Shown here: positions 31,383-40,242 of the stretch, one piece after another
Layout: every line of letters begins with the position of its first letter
How positions within the stretch are numbered: the stretch's first letter is position 1
From: DASRHT01 sp035650355
GTDB taxonomy: Bacteria; Chloroflexota; Ktedonobacteria; Ktedonobacterales; Ktedonobacteraceae
Direction of reading: 5' to 3'
Assembly (NCBI GenBank): GCA_035650355.1
Contig: DASRHT010000080.1
Span: forward strand, 183,844 to 247,843
DNA: 64,000 nt
Notes under the pieces: model-generated
The model's input: only the letters and a program-made list of their open reading frames with translations
What the model was told of the DNA's origin: nothing
Database searches by the model: none
Position numbers and translations under genes: made by a program

Positions 31383-32693
31383 TTACAGTCCTATGCGTTT
31401 AAACGAGGTATCGATGTACCTGGTATAGTAATCGGTACTTGTGAGTTCCTCCAGTTCCTGACGCGAGAGGTAGCTAGCAACTTCGGGATCGTTGCTAAGC
31501 GCGTTGAGCAGGGCTGGTTCCTGGATCATCCCCTTGCTGGCCATTCCCCATACTTTTTTAGCGTTACGCTGCACCATTTTATACGCTTCCTGCCGTCCTA
31601 CGCCCTTGTCGATGAGGGCGAGAAGGATGCGCTGCGAGAAGACAAGCCCGCCCGTCATATTGAGATTGGTCAGCATTCGTTCGGGGTCTACATCCAGCCC
31701 GCTGATAACGCGCGTGAAGATGTGCAGCATATAATGCAGCAGTGTGCAGCCATCGGGGATGATAATACGCTCCGCCGACGAGTGGCTAATGTCGCGTTCG
31801 TGCCAGAGGGCCACGTTTTCCATCGCGGTGACGGCAAAGCCACGCAGGACGCGCGCCAGCCCGCAAATGCGTTCGCACAGTTCCGGGTTGCGCTTGTGAG
31901 GCATGGCTGAAGATCCCTGCTGCCCGGAGCCAAACGGCTCGAATGCTTCGCTTAACTCGGTGCGCTGGAGGTGACGGATCTCCTGAGCCATCTTTTCGAG
32001 CGAGCTGCCGATCAGCGCCAGAGTGGTCATGAAATGGGCGTGGCGATCCCTTTGCACGATCTGACTAGAGATAGGGGCAACGCCCAGCCCCATTTGCTCG
32101 CAGACGAACTCTTCAATCTGGGGGGGGATGGTTGCGTGAGTGCCGACGGCGCCGGAGATTTTGCCAACAGTGATCTGTTCAAGGGCGGCGGTCAGTCGTT
32201 GCTGGTGGCGGCGCAGTTCATCCACCCAGAGGGCGAGCTTTAGCCCAAAAGTAATGGGTTCCGCCTGAATGCCATGCGAGCGGCCCGCCATCAACGTATA
32301 TTTATGTGCCTGCGCAACTTTTGCCACAGCCTCTACTAGCTTGCTCAAGGAAGCGGTGAGCAGGTGTCCCGCCTCTTTAATCTGCGCGGCCAGCCCTGTA
32401 TCCAGCACGTCGGAAGAGGTCAGGCCGAGATGGATAAAGCGCCCTTCTGGCCCGAGCTGCTCCTGAATGGAGCGCAGGAACGAAATAACGTCGTGATGGG
32501 TCTCTTTTTCAATTTCATGCATGCGTAACAGATTGTAATCGGCCTGGCGGATCTTCTCCATCACCTCTTGCGGGATAACGCCCTCGCGCGCCCAGCCTTC
32601 GCAGGCCAGCAGCTCAACCTGTAGCCATTGATCGGTTTTATGTTGCTCAGACCAGATCGCCGCCATCTCTGGTAAGGTATATCGTTCGATCAT
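31383..32693 (-). CDS. purB: Adenylosuccinate lyase
   Basis: The 436-residue protein catalyses two steps of purine synthesis, release of fumarate from SAICAR and from adenylosuccinate. It has the family start MIERYTLPEMAAIWSEQ, the THHDVISFL region, GRSHGIQAEP and the signature GSSAMPHKRNPELCE that carries the catalytic loop serine. ATG 32693 is chosen because AAAGGAT lies 5 bp upstream. It is transcribed alone and divergently from the kinase gene at 33020. The length is normal, with no sign of disruption. Confidence 0.95.
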   Translation of the reverse strand: MIERYTLPEMAAIWSEQHKTDQWLQVELLACEGWAREGVIPQEVMEKIRQADYNLLRMHEIEKETHHDVISFLRSIQEQLGPEGRFIHLGLTSSDVLDTGLAAQIKEAGHLLTASLSKLVEAVAKVAQAHKYTLMAGRSHGIQAEPITFGLKLALWVDELRRHQQRLTAALEQITVGKISGAVGTHATIPPQIEEFVCEQMGLGVAPISSQIVQRDRHAHFMTTLALIGSSLEKMAQEIRHLQRTELSEAFEPFGSGQQGSSAMPHKRNPELCERICGLARVLRGFAVTAMENVALWHERDISHSSAERIIIPDGCTLLHYMLHIFTRVISGLDVDPERMLTNLNMTGGLVFSQRILLALIDKGVGRQEAYKMVQRNAKKVWGMASKGMIQEPALLNALSNDPEVASYLSRQELEELTSTDYYTRYIDTSFKRIGL

Positions 32694-33019
32694 GAAGTAT
32701 CCTTTTGGTGTACTAAACAAGCACAGTTATTCTGGCTGTAGTGTACCACACGACTGTAACTCGCGCTCGTAGGATTAAGATAGATATCGCAGGATGAGTA
32801 TTTTTCTGGATGAGACTGTTTGCCTGTTTTATAGGGGAGTCGGAATGGTGATAGTCCCTCTTATTGGGTAGCCCGTTCTTCCTATAGATGAGCATATAGA
32901 AAGTCTCAGACTAGAGAAACTTTTGTATAATACATCTGTCATTTTCTGCGTGCTATTCTTTCGTATCTCTTTTTTTGTCATGGGGACCGTTGTTTACTTG
33001 CAGAGGAGTTTTATGTACA

Positions 33020-35326
33020 ATGACGAATACCGGCGCAGAGTTACAGCGTATCGGCAGATACGAATTGCGGACACGCCTGGGGCGTAATAATCTTTCGGGA
33101 ATGTGGAAGGCTTACGATCCCAGGCAGCAATGCGAGGTTGCCCTGAAAGTCCTGTCGGCCAATACCCGCGATTATCCTAATTTCTCCCTGCTCTTCCCGC
33201 GTGAAGTTGAGGTTATTGCTTCTCTGCATCACCCCAATATTGCCCAGATCCACGATGCGCACCTTATTCCAATACAGCAGCCTGAGACGGCGTTAGCCTA
33301 TATTGTGGAGGATTACATCGAAGGGCAGACGCTGGCTACCTACATGCGCAACATGCCGCGTTCGGGCATGATGCCACCGTGGGCCGATATCGTGCAGTTA
33401 TTTACGTATGTTGGCCTGGCGGTCGATCACGCTCATCAAAATGGAGTGGTCCACGGGAACTTGAAGCCGGCCAATGTGATTATCGGGCGACCAGTTAATT
33501 CGATGGGGCGCGGCGTTGCACCGATAGTCACCGACTTTGGGCTTGCCCGAATGCTGGGAATGACGGCTGGCCTGTTACCAAATCGCTCGATAGAGTCATT
33601 ATTTTATATTTCACCAGAGCAGGCAAAAGGGCAGCCAGCGACAGAGCGCAGCGATATTTACTCCCTCGGCATTTTGCTCTACGAGATATGCACCGGCATG
33701 GTTCCCTTTCAAGGGAGCAGGCCGGTGGCGTTGATGATGCAGCATGTGAGCGCGATGCCGCCATCACCTGCGCTGGTTAACCCGAATATTCCTCCCGCCC
33801 TGACAAATGTGGTGATGCGCAGTCTGGCAAAAGAGCCTGAAGAACGCTTTGCCAGCGCCTCCTCGATGACGATTGCTATGGCGAAGGCGCTCCACGTTCC
33901 CGTTTCTGAGCGGCTCGGTCATCTGGTAGAGCACGCGGAGAATGATCGACCGCTCAGAAACGCAAGCGCGGGGAGTGCGTCTCCATCTTCTGCCTCGCCC
34001 TCTGCTTCAAAGAGCCGTTATGCTACTGCTTCGACCAGAGCAGTTTCCCTTGATGAAAAGCAGCAGGAGATGAATGGCAAGGGTTCTCAATCGCCAGTCG
34101 GCGCAACATTTCCTCAAGGACGGCGACGTGAAAAACGCCGGAAAAACAATGCCACGTACATGGCGCTCGGCTTCTTGCTCGTGCTCACCCTGCTGGTGAC
34201 CGGGCTTGGTTCTTACGCGCTTTTGCACGATCAATCTGCTGCATCATCGGGCGTTGTCGGGCATGCATTCTTTGTGAGCAGCGGGCAGTTGAATGAGCAT
34301 TTGAGTACGCAAGGCATTAATGATGAATTGCAGATAGATCTCTCCGGTATTTCAGCCCCGGCGCCTGGGAAGAGTTTTTATGCCTGGCTGCTGCCCGATA
34401 AAGTGCAAGAAGAAGCGTTACCCATCTTTTTGGGGAAATTATCGGTCAACAATGGCACTATCCATTACCTCTATACGGGGGGAAAGAGCCATATCAACCT
34501 GCTAAATGTGGCGAGTCGCTTCCTGATTACCGAAGAGGATGCTACGATTACACCGACGATCCCGACGCCGGATACGCATGCCTGGCGCTATTATGCGGAA
34601 CTGGCCCAGGTGGCGAGCCCTGGCGATAAATTGCACTTTAGCATGCTTGATCACCTGCGCCATTTGCTGGTGGAGTCGCCAGAGCTACAGGCGCGAAACC
34701 TGCATGGTGGTCTGGTCATCTGGCTGGTGCAAAATACGCAGCGCGTATTTGATCTGGGGAATAATGCGAGAGACTCCTGGCAAGCTGGAAACTATGCCAC
34801 CTCGCGCGCTCAGATTGTCTCGTTGCTAGATTATCTTGACAGCCACACCCTGGCCCGCTCAGAATTGCCACCAGGCGCGCCCGCGCTGATCAGTCAACAT
34901 AATGCAGATATCGCTTTGCTGGGGCTGGACCCCAAAAATCCTGATCCGCCGGGCTACGCGTACAACAATGAGGTCTCGCCGGGCTATGTGTATTTGATCG
35001 GGCTGCATCTTTCGGGCATGTTGCTCTCTCCCGATGTAACGCAAGATCAGCGCAACCTTGCTCTGCGCGTTAATACGGCGCTAGAGGATGTGGCCCATGA
35101 ATTGGTACAGGTACGGAGTGATGCGCTGAAATTGCTACAGATGAGCAATGAGCAATTTTCGCAGCCCACGACGCTCTCGACGCTGAACGATATGGTCACG
35201 CTATCGCAGTCCGCCTATGCCGGACAACTTAACCAGTCTTCGGGCCAGGCGCAGGGCGGCGTGGTCTGGATATACGGTAACATGCAACGCCTGGCAGACT
35301 TTGCCGTGAAGCCTTATACGCCCTGA
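33020..35326 (+). CDS. Receptor-like Ser/Thr kinase homologue, probable pseudokinase
   Basis: The 768-residue protein has a cytosolic kinase-like domain (residues 10-290), a linker rich in serine, one transmembrane helix (about 375-400, LGFLLVLTLLVTGLGSYALL) and an extracellular part of roughly 365 residues with no recognised family. VALK and DFGLAR are present, but the catalytic loop reads HGNLKPAN instead of HRDLKPxN, with Asn147 in place of the catalytic aspartate. The glycine loop is degenerate (LGRNNLSGMWKAYD). It therefore probably binds nucleotide and signals without phosphorylating, or very weakly. ATG 33020 follows GAGGAG at 11 bp. A TATAAT at 32926-32931 may be its -10 box. Related HGN proteins recur in these bacteria. 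Confidence 0.8.
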   Translation: MTNTGAELQRIGRYELRTRLGRNNLSGMWKAYDPRQQCEVALKVLSANTRDYPNFSLLFPREVEVIASLHHPNIAQIHDAHLIPIQQPETALAYIVEDYIEGQTLATYMRNMPRSGMMPPWADIVQLFTYVGLAVDHAHQNGVVHGNLKPANVIIGRPVNSMGRGVAPIVTDFGLARMLGMTAGLLPNRSIESLFYISPEQAKGQPATERSDIYSLGILLYEICTGMVPFQGSRPVALMMQHVSAMPPSPALVNPNIPPALTNVVMRSLAKEPEERFASASSMTIAMAKALHVPVSERLGHLVEHAENDRPLRNASAGSASPSSASPSASKSRYATASTRAVSLDEKQQEMNGKGSQSPVGATFPQGRRREKRRKNNATYMALGFLLVLTLLVTGLGSYALLHDQSAASSGVVGHAFFVSSGQLNEHLSTQGINDELQIDLSGISAPAPGKSFYAWLLPDKVQEEALPIFLGKLSVNNGTIHYLYTGGKSHINLLNVASRFLITEEDATITPTIPTPDTHAWRYYAELAQVASPGDKLHFSMLDHLRHLLVESPELQARNLHGGLVIWLVQNTQRVFDLGNNARDSWQAGNYATSRAQIVSLLDYLDSHTLARSELPPGAPALISQHNADIALLGLDPKNPDPPGYAYNNEVSPGYVYLIGLHLSGMLLSPDVTQDQRNLALRVNTALEDVAHELVQVRSDALKLLQMSNEQFSQPTTLSTLNDMVTLSQSAYAGQLNQSSGQAQGGVVWIYGNMQRLADFAVKPYTP

Positions 35327-35567
35327 TTGATAGAGGGGTGTGGGCATAAATTTGTGTTGCAGCGTGTTATCTAAGATGGAATGGTTTCAAAGTACACCTG
35401 GCACTCGGACCCAGTATGTAGATCGGGGCCGGGTGCCAGTTCTAAATAAAGAATAAGAGTCAAGCATCTTGACGTACGCGTGCCAGGCATGTACAATCAT
35501 GCTTGCATTGTAGATAAATCTTTTTGGTGGGCCTGCGGGGTGAGGGAGGCCAGTCCTTCCATACAAC

Positions 35568-35680
35568 AATTTCAGTATCCTCAAGCGGGTCGAGCGAGCC
35601 AGTAGCTCCCGACGCCTCCCTTGAGGAGAGTATAGCGTCAAAACCGAAAATGTCAAGAGGAAATACAATAGGGAGTCGTA
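35568..35680. repeat. Family D repeat with outward promoter, copy 2
   Basis: This copy matches 21311-21427 over AATTTCAGTATCCTCAAGCG, the CTCAAG/CTTGAG pair, AGTATAGCGTCA and ATGTCAAG, and ends at the ATG of rpmE. Minus-strand TTGACA (35651-35656) and TATACT (35629-35634) are again 16 bp apart. The region to its left (35327-35567) contains only an imperfect CTGGCAC/GTGCCAG palindrome near 35397-35440 and no supported gene. Confidence 0.75.
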
Positions 35681-35890
35681 ATGAAAAAGGGAATCCATCC
35701 AAACTATGTAGAGGCCACAGTAAGCTGTGCCTGCGGAAATAGCTTTCAAACGCTGAGCGTCAAGCCGGTGCTTAAAGTTGATGTGTGTTCAAAGTGCCAT
35801 CCGTTCTTCACGGGGCAGCAGCGCATTCTTGACGCTGCCGGTCGCGTTGAGCGTTTCCGCAAACGCTTTAACCTTGATGAAAATGAGTAA
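35681..35890 (+). CDS. rpmE: 50S ribosomal protein L31, zinc-binding type
   Basis: The 69-residue protein is a standard bacterial L31 of the zinc form: MKKGIHPNYVEATVSCACGN with Cys16 and Cys18, then VDVCSKCHPFFTGQQ with Cys36 and Cys39, and GRVERFRKRF. It belongs to the large subunit and bridges to the small subunit. The start is preceded by AGGGAG supplied by the family D repeat. A terminator follows at 35908. The gene's location near DUF1385 resembles conserved Firmicute and Chloroflexota order. Confidence 0.95.
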   Translation: MKKGIHPNYVEATVSCACGNSFQTLSVKPVLKVDVCSKCHPFFTGQQRILDAAGRVERFRKRFNLDENE

Positions 35891-35907
35891 TCCATCAGGG
35901 TATGCCA

Positions 35908-35948
35908 GGGATAAAGGAGCAGATCAACGGTCCTTTATCCCTCTTTTT
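35908..35948 (+). terminator. Intrinsic terminator after rpmE
   Basis: GGGATAAAGGA (35908-35918) pairs perfectly with TCCTTTATCCC (35931-35941) and is followed by TCTTTTTC. Confidence 0.9.
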
Positions 35949-35967
35949 CATTTAACGAGATAGGTGT

Positions 35968-37383
35968 ATGGGGGTGAGTCAACTGCTAAACGTCACACAA
36001 CGTACAATACTCTTCCTGATTGCCGACACCGGCGCTGGCCACCGCAGCGCCGCCAACGCAATCAGTAATGCCATCAAGATTATTGCTGAACAAGAGCAGG
36101 AAGCATGGCATACCCATCATCATACAGCAGCTCCTCCTCCTGCTTATCGTATTGAGATTGTCGATGTCTTTGAAGAATACAGCCGCTTCCCCCTGCGCGA
36201 AGCCGTGAAGCTGTATGGACCCACCATTCGCCATAACCCCAAGCTCTTTGGCGAGTTTTTTCATCGCAGCAATCGCGAAGATACCGTTCTTGCTGTCAAC
36301 TCGCTCGCTACCCCTCTTATCCTCAATGGTTTGTTGCGGCTCTTTACCACGGTACAACCGGATGTGATCGTTTCGATCCATCCAATGCTGAACCATGTCA
36401 CCGTTCGCGCTTTGCAGGAACTAGGGATGCATATTCCCTTTCTCACCGTAGTAACTGACCTGGTCAGCGTGCATTATGCCTGGTTTGCTCCATGCGTTGA
36501 CGCGTATATCGTGCCAACGGAGCAGGCGCAACAGCTTTATTTAAAGCGAGGGCTGGGCGCTGACCGTGTGCATATGCTGGGAATGCCGATTGATCCCAAA
36601 TTTACCCGACCGACCGATAGTAAAGAGGTCTTGCAGCGCAAATTTGGCCTGGTTCCTGGTCTGCCGGTGATTTTACTGGTTGGCGGAGGCGATGGCGCTG
36701 GCGGCTTGCAGCAGGCGGTGCGTGCAATCTCTCAGGCCCGCCTGCCCGTACAGTTGATGGTGGTGACCGGGCGTAACCGGCGCTTATATGCGAATCTGCA
36801 AAGCCGTCGCTCGAAGCTGCGACTACCCGCGAAGATCTTCGGCTTCGTTCACAATATGCCCGAATTGATGCATGCCTCGGATGTGATCATCACAAAAGCG
36901 GGCCCGGGCACGATTTGCGAGGCTCTGGCCTGCAACCTGCCGGTGATTCTCAGTGGCTATGTGCCGGGACAGGAAGAGGGCAATGTCGAATATGTGACCA
37001 GCAATCATGTGGGCGTGTTGGCGCTTGACTCGCGTGCCCTGATCGATGCCTTACGCCGGATCATTAAACCTGGCTCGCCGGAGATGCGCAGGTGGGTGGA
37101 GAATGCCAGGCGCATCAGTCGTCCAGGCGCATCGTTTGATATCGCCAGATGCATTTTGAGTTACCTGCCAGCCTGTAATGAGATGGGCATCTGGAGCCAG
37201 CCGCATGCACATCATCGCCAGCGTAAGATGTCGGGCCGCTTACAATCGGCTATTCGTCTCAGGAAACTGCGCACACATCTCCCCAGACCGCTGTTGCAGC
37301 GTCCTGTGATGCAGCGCATTATCCGGCGCGGCTCGCGACAGATTGCGGATGAAGAGCAGCAACAGGTAGATAAATCTTTCTGA
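35968..37383 (+). CDS. MGDG synthase-like glycosyltransferase (GT28 family)
   Basis: The 471-residue protein matches the MGDG synthase/processive diacylglycerol glucosyltransferase family. Marks are FLIADTGAGHRSAANAISNA at the start, the acceptor-side segment LTVVTDLVSVHYAWF, then LLVGGGDGAGGLQQAV and the UDP-sugar-binding IITKAGPGTICEALACNLPV with GYVPGQEEGN. Such enzymes add galactose or glucose to diacylglycerol at the membrane; the specific sugar is unknown. The tail from about residue 400 is basic and unassigned. The gene follows the rpmE terminator, so it probably has its own promoter, and a family C repeat follows its stop. Confidence 0.85.
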   Translation: MGVSQLLNVTQRTILFLIADTGAGHRSAANAISNAIKIIAEQEQEAWHTHHHTAAPPPAYRIEIVDVFEEYSRFPLREAVKLYGPTIRHNPKLFGEFFHRSNREDTVLAVNSLATPLILNGLLRLFTTVQPDVIVSIHPMLNHVTVRALQELGMHIPFLTVVTDLVSVHYAWFAPCVDAYIVPTEQAQQLYLKRGLGADRVHMLGMPIDPKFTRPTDSKEVLQRKFGLVPGLPVILLVGGGDGAGGLQQAVRAISQARLPVQLMVVTGRNRRLYANLQSRRSKLRLPAKIFGFVHNMPELMHASDVIITKAGPGTICEALACNLPVILSGYVPGQEEGNVEYVTSNHVGVLALDSRALIDALRRIIKPGSPEMRRWVENARRISRPGASFDIARCILSYLPACNEMGIWSQPHAHHRQRKMSGRLQSAIRLRKLRTHLPRPLLQRPVMQRIIRRGSRQIADEEQQQVDKSF

Positions 37384-37419
37384 TAAAGCAAGCGAAAGGA
37401 ACATAGATAAGGAATTCCT

Positions 37420-37491
37420 TTCCGCCAGCCAGAGCGCTCCCACGATGAATCGGGAAGCTACAACGCGTCAGCGGCGTTGGTTGGCGGAATA
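37420..37491. repeat. Family C palindromic repeat, inverted intergenic copy
   Basis: TTCCGCCA at the left pairs with TGGCGGAA at the right and encloses GCTCCCACGATGAATCGGGA, the inverse of the family core. It ends 15 bp before the DUF1385 start, so its right arm almost reaches the AAAGGAG ribosome binding site of that gene. Confidence 0.75.
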
Positions 37492-37506
37492 TAGAAAGGA
37501 GCAGGT

Positions 37507-38517
37507 ATGGCAAAATTCTACTACGGGGGCCAGGCAGTCATCGAGGGCGTAATGATGCGTGGTCGTACATCGGTGGCTATGGCACTCAGGAGAATTGATG
37601 GCAGTATCTATCTCTATGAAGAGCCTCTTCCTCCACGGTTGTATCAAAACAAATTGTTGCGCTTGCCTTTGCTCCGTGGCGTATTTCTGCTCTGGGAGAC
37701 GCTCGTGCTAGGCTCGCGGCTGATGTCGCTCTCCGGTAATGTGGCGATAGGCGACGCGCAGGTCAGTGCATTACCCTTTGAAGCGGGGAGCGAGCCAGCC
37801 GTCGAGGGTGAACAGCCGGGAGCTTTGCCGCTATTGCCGGAGAAGCCTGCGCAGAGCGGCGCGGCGCTGATCCTTCCTCTGCTGGTTTCGCTAGCCTTTG
37901 TCATCGTCATTTTTTTTCTGGGACCGCTTTTTGTCACCAGCCTGTTGCGCAACTGGATCGGCGATGGCTGGCTCAATCTGACGCTTGAAGGCGTGATTCG
38001 CCTGGCTTTGCTGCTCGGCTACCTCTACCTGATCGGACGCATACCCGATATTCAGCGCGTCTTCGGCTATCATGGCGCTGAACATAAGGCTATTAATGCG
38101 ATGGAGCAGGGGGAGCCGCTTGACGTGGCGCATGTACGCCAGGCGTCACGCGTGCATACCCGCTGCGGGACGGGCTTTCTGTTGCTGGTGGCGGTGATCT
38201 CCATCTTCGTCTTCGCGCTCGTTGGCTCTCCTTCTCTGATCATCAAAGTGCTTTCGCGCATTCTCCTGGTGCCGGTGGTCGCGGGCGTGGCATACGAATT
38301 GATGCGATTAGGGGCGGCCAACTATCGCTATCGCGTTGTCCGCTGGCTGCTCGCTCCTGGCCTGGCATTGCAGGGGTTGACGACGCGCGAACCAGACGAT
38401 AGCATGATAGAGTGCGCGATTATGGCATTGCAGCGAGTGATGTTTCATGATAAGCCGCAAAATCCCGCGAACGAGCACGGAAGCCCTACTGAGCCTCCTT
38501 TAGCATTATCGCAGTAG
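37507..38517 (+). CDS. DUF1385 membrane protein (YqhQ-like)
   Basis: The 336-residue protein is a typical DUF1385 member: FYYGGQAVIEGVMMRGRTSV at the start, several transmembrane helices (for example ALILPLLVSLAFVIVIFFLG and TGFLLLVAVISIFVFALVG), and the family core FGYHGAEHKAINAMEQGEPL with conserved histidines that may bind metal. The function is unknown; the gene is usually near rpmE and prfA, as here near rpmE. AAAGGAG lies 7 bp before the ATG. It is followed 16 bp later by a phosphatase gene on the same strand, probably in one operon. Confidence 0.9.
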   Translation: MAKFYYGGQAVIEGVMMRGRTSVAMALRRIDGSIYLYEEPLPPRLYQNKLLRLPLLRGVFLLWETLVLGSRLMSLSGNVAIGDAQVSALPFEAGSEPAVEGEQPGALPLLPEKPAQSGAALILPLLVSLAFVIVIFFLGPLFVTSLLRNWIGDGWLNLTLEGVIRLALLLGYLYLIGRIPDIQRVFGYHGAEHKAINAMEQGEPLDVAHVRQASRVHTRCGTGFLLLVAVISIFVFALVGSPSLIIKVLSRILLVPVVAGVAYELMRLGAANYRYRVVRWLLAPGLALQGLTTREPDDSMIECAIMALQRVMFHDKPQNPANEHGSPTEPPLALSQ

Positions 38518-38533
38518 AACAGGAAATTTTCAT

Positions 38534-39244
38534 ATGTCATTAGAACCTGTAACGCCTCCGCCTGCCGGAGAGCAGGCAGAGAATGCTGATACTAATTTGT
38601 CTGAAGCTACTCAGCTAGAGACGCTTGAAGCCGAAGAACGTCCTCATATTAAATTTTCTATGGTCCGCTGGGCCTCTACCGGCGTTGTGCGGCTGCTCTA
38701 TCGCTATTGGACGCGTATCGCCGCGCATCTCTTCCCCGAGAATTCTCTGGGTGAGCGCATTGCGCAGGCGTTACATATTCCCCTGCCCGACACCCTGAAC
38801 TTGAGCTGGGTACACGGCCATCTCGCCGTTGGCGGTCGTATCCGGCCTGAGGATGTCAAGGCTCTGCGGTTACTAGGGGTGACGCATGTTGTGGATACAC
38901 GCTCAGAGTATTGCGACGACGAACAGATGCTGGCAAAAGAGGGGATTGCCCTGTTGCATTTGCCGACTCCTGATACCTATCCGCTGACGGTGGCGCAACT
39001 GCGGCAGGGAGCGGCCTGGGCGCATGAGCATATCCAGAATGGCGGGCGCGTCCTGATCCATTGCGAACATGGCGTTGGACGGAGCGTATTGTTAACATGC
39101 TCGGTACTGGTATATGGCGGTATGCATGCCCACGATGCCCTGATGCTGGTGCAGCAGAAACGCTGGCAGGCGGCGCCCAATCACAGGCAGATCGCGCGCC
39201 TGAAAGAATTCGAGACGGCCCTGCATCAACAGCGTAAGGCATAA
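38534..39244 (+). CDS. Dual-specificity protein phosphatase
   Basis: The 236-residue protein contains a DSP/tyrosine-phosphatase domain from about residue 92: LAVGGRIRPEDVKALRLLGV, VDTRSEY and the catalytic loop HCEHGVGRS with nucleophile Cys177 and Arg183. The general acid may be Asp in PTPDTYPLT. A hydrophobic, basic stretch near residues 43-65 could contact the membrane but is short. It probably dephosphorylates Ser/Thr/Tyr residues, which fits the many kinases in this genome segment. It follows DUF1385 closely and overlaps the convergent HAD gene by 19 bases. Confidence 0.88.
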   Translation: MSLEPVTPPPAGEQAENADTNLSEATQLETLEAEERPHIKFSMVRWASTGVVRLLYRYWTRIAAHLFPENSLGERIAQALHIPLPDTLNLSWVHGHLAVGGRIRPEDVKALRLLGVTHVVDTRSEYCDDEQMLAKEGIALLHLPTPDTYPLTVAQLRQGAAWAHEHIQNGGRVLIHCEHGVGRSVLLTCSVLVYGGMHAHDALMLVQQKRWQAAPNHRQIARLKEFETALHQQRKA

Positions 39245-40074
39245 CGCTCAATCGCCAGCGCCAGGCCATCTTCGCGGTTGCTGGCGGTGACAGCATGCGC
39301 CACGGCCTTAACCGCCTCGGGTGCCTGTCCCATCGCGACGCCCCAGCCAGCGGCCTGGAGCATCTCCAGATCATTATGGTTGTCGCCGATAGCCATAACT
39401 TGCGTCAGAGGAATGTTCAGCAAACTGGCGAGCGTTGTAAGCCCCGAAGCTTTAGAGCACGCCGGTGCCATGACCGCGAGTTCGGAGCAGCCATAATTGC
39501 CGCTCCTGACCGCGTTCCACGAGCAGGAGAGTGCGGACACCTCGGGAATCAGAGCGTAAATTGCCTCTTCGGAAGCGAAGGCGACCACGCGCAGCGGGTC
39601 CGGCCAGCCGTTGCAGAGCGCCCCATAATCCATGCGCCGTATCGTATCTTCAAGGAAGGCGGAGAAGTACGTCGCCGACCATTCGTTATCGAACTGCGTG
39701 TGTCCGGTCCAGATTTCCTCGATCCCTGCGTTGATATGATGCACAACGGGCTGTAGATTGTGGCCTGCCATGAGTTCGACAGCCTGCTGAGCAATCTCGG
39801 CCTGCAACGGATTGGTCATCAAGACGCTGCCGCGCGGATGCTCCATAATCATTGCGCCATCACAGAGGATCAGGGGGATATCGATCCCCAGTTCGTCGGC
39901 GATGGGCAGCGTATTGCAATAGCGTCTTCCCGTTGCCAGCGTGACGATAATCCCTGCCTCTTGCGCCGCCTGGATGGCCGCCAGCGTGCGCGGTGTAATC
40001 TGTCTCAGAGGGTCAAGAAGGGTGCCATCAATGTCTATCGCCACTAATTTAATCTGCTCTGATAATATTTGCAT
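39226..40074 (-). CDS. HAD-superfamily Cof-type phosphatase
   Basis: The 282-residue protein is a Cof/IIB HAD hydrolase. Motif I is LVAIDIDGTLLDP with nucleophile Asp, motif II is ATGRRY, and motif IV is MAIGDNHNDLEML. A cap domain with GHNLQPVVHHINAG lies between. It probably removes phosphate from sugar phosphates or flavin-type substrates. The 3' end overlaps the phosphatase gene on the other strand. A modest ACAGG site precedes ATG 40074. The 168 bp between it and the next gene (40075-40242) are AT-rich and show nothing clear, marking the edge of the defence island. Confidence 0.9.
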   Translation of the reverse strand: MQILSEQIKLVAIDIDGTLLDPLRQITPRTLAAIQAAQEAGIIVTLATGRRYCNTLPIADELGIDIPLILCDGAMIMEHPRGSVLMTNPLQAEIAQQAVELMAGHNLQPVVHHINAGIEEIWTGHTQFDNEWSATYFSAFLEDTIRRMDYGALCNGWPDPLRVVAFASEEAIYALIPEVSALSCSWNAVRSGNYGCSELAVMAPACSKASGLTTLASLLNIPLTQVMAIGDNHNDLEMLQAAGWGVAMGQAPEAVKAVAHAVTASNREDGLALAIERYALRC

Positions 40075-40242
40075 AGATGCCTGTAGTATTCAATTGAGGA
40101 GGACAAAATCGCGCTGAGCCTATCTCTATACTCAGCGATACGTTTATTATATGCAGGGTATGCTCTGCTTTGCAAATTCGAAGGTTGCTAACACTTTATC
40201 GTTTTGAGGATCTTTTATTTTATTATGCTATAGCGATATATT

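Noticed and set aside
33020..35326. Calling the kinase at 33020 a normal active Ser/Thr kinase
   Set aside because: The catalytic aspartate is Asn and the glycine loop is degenerate.
35387..35749. 120-codon minus frame across the family D repeat and rpmE start
   Set aside because: Composed of repeat and rpmE antisense; similar peptides at 21271-21519 shift frame relative to each other, so nucleotide and not protein sequence is conserved.
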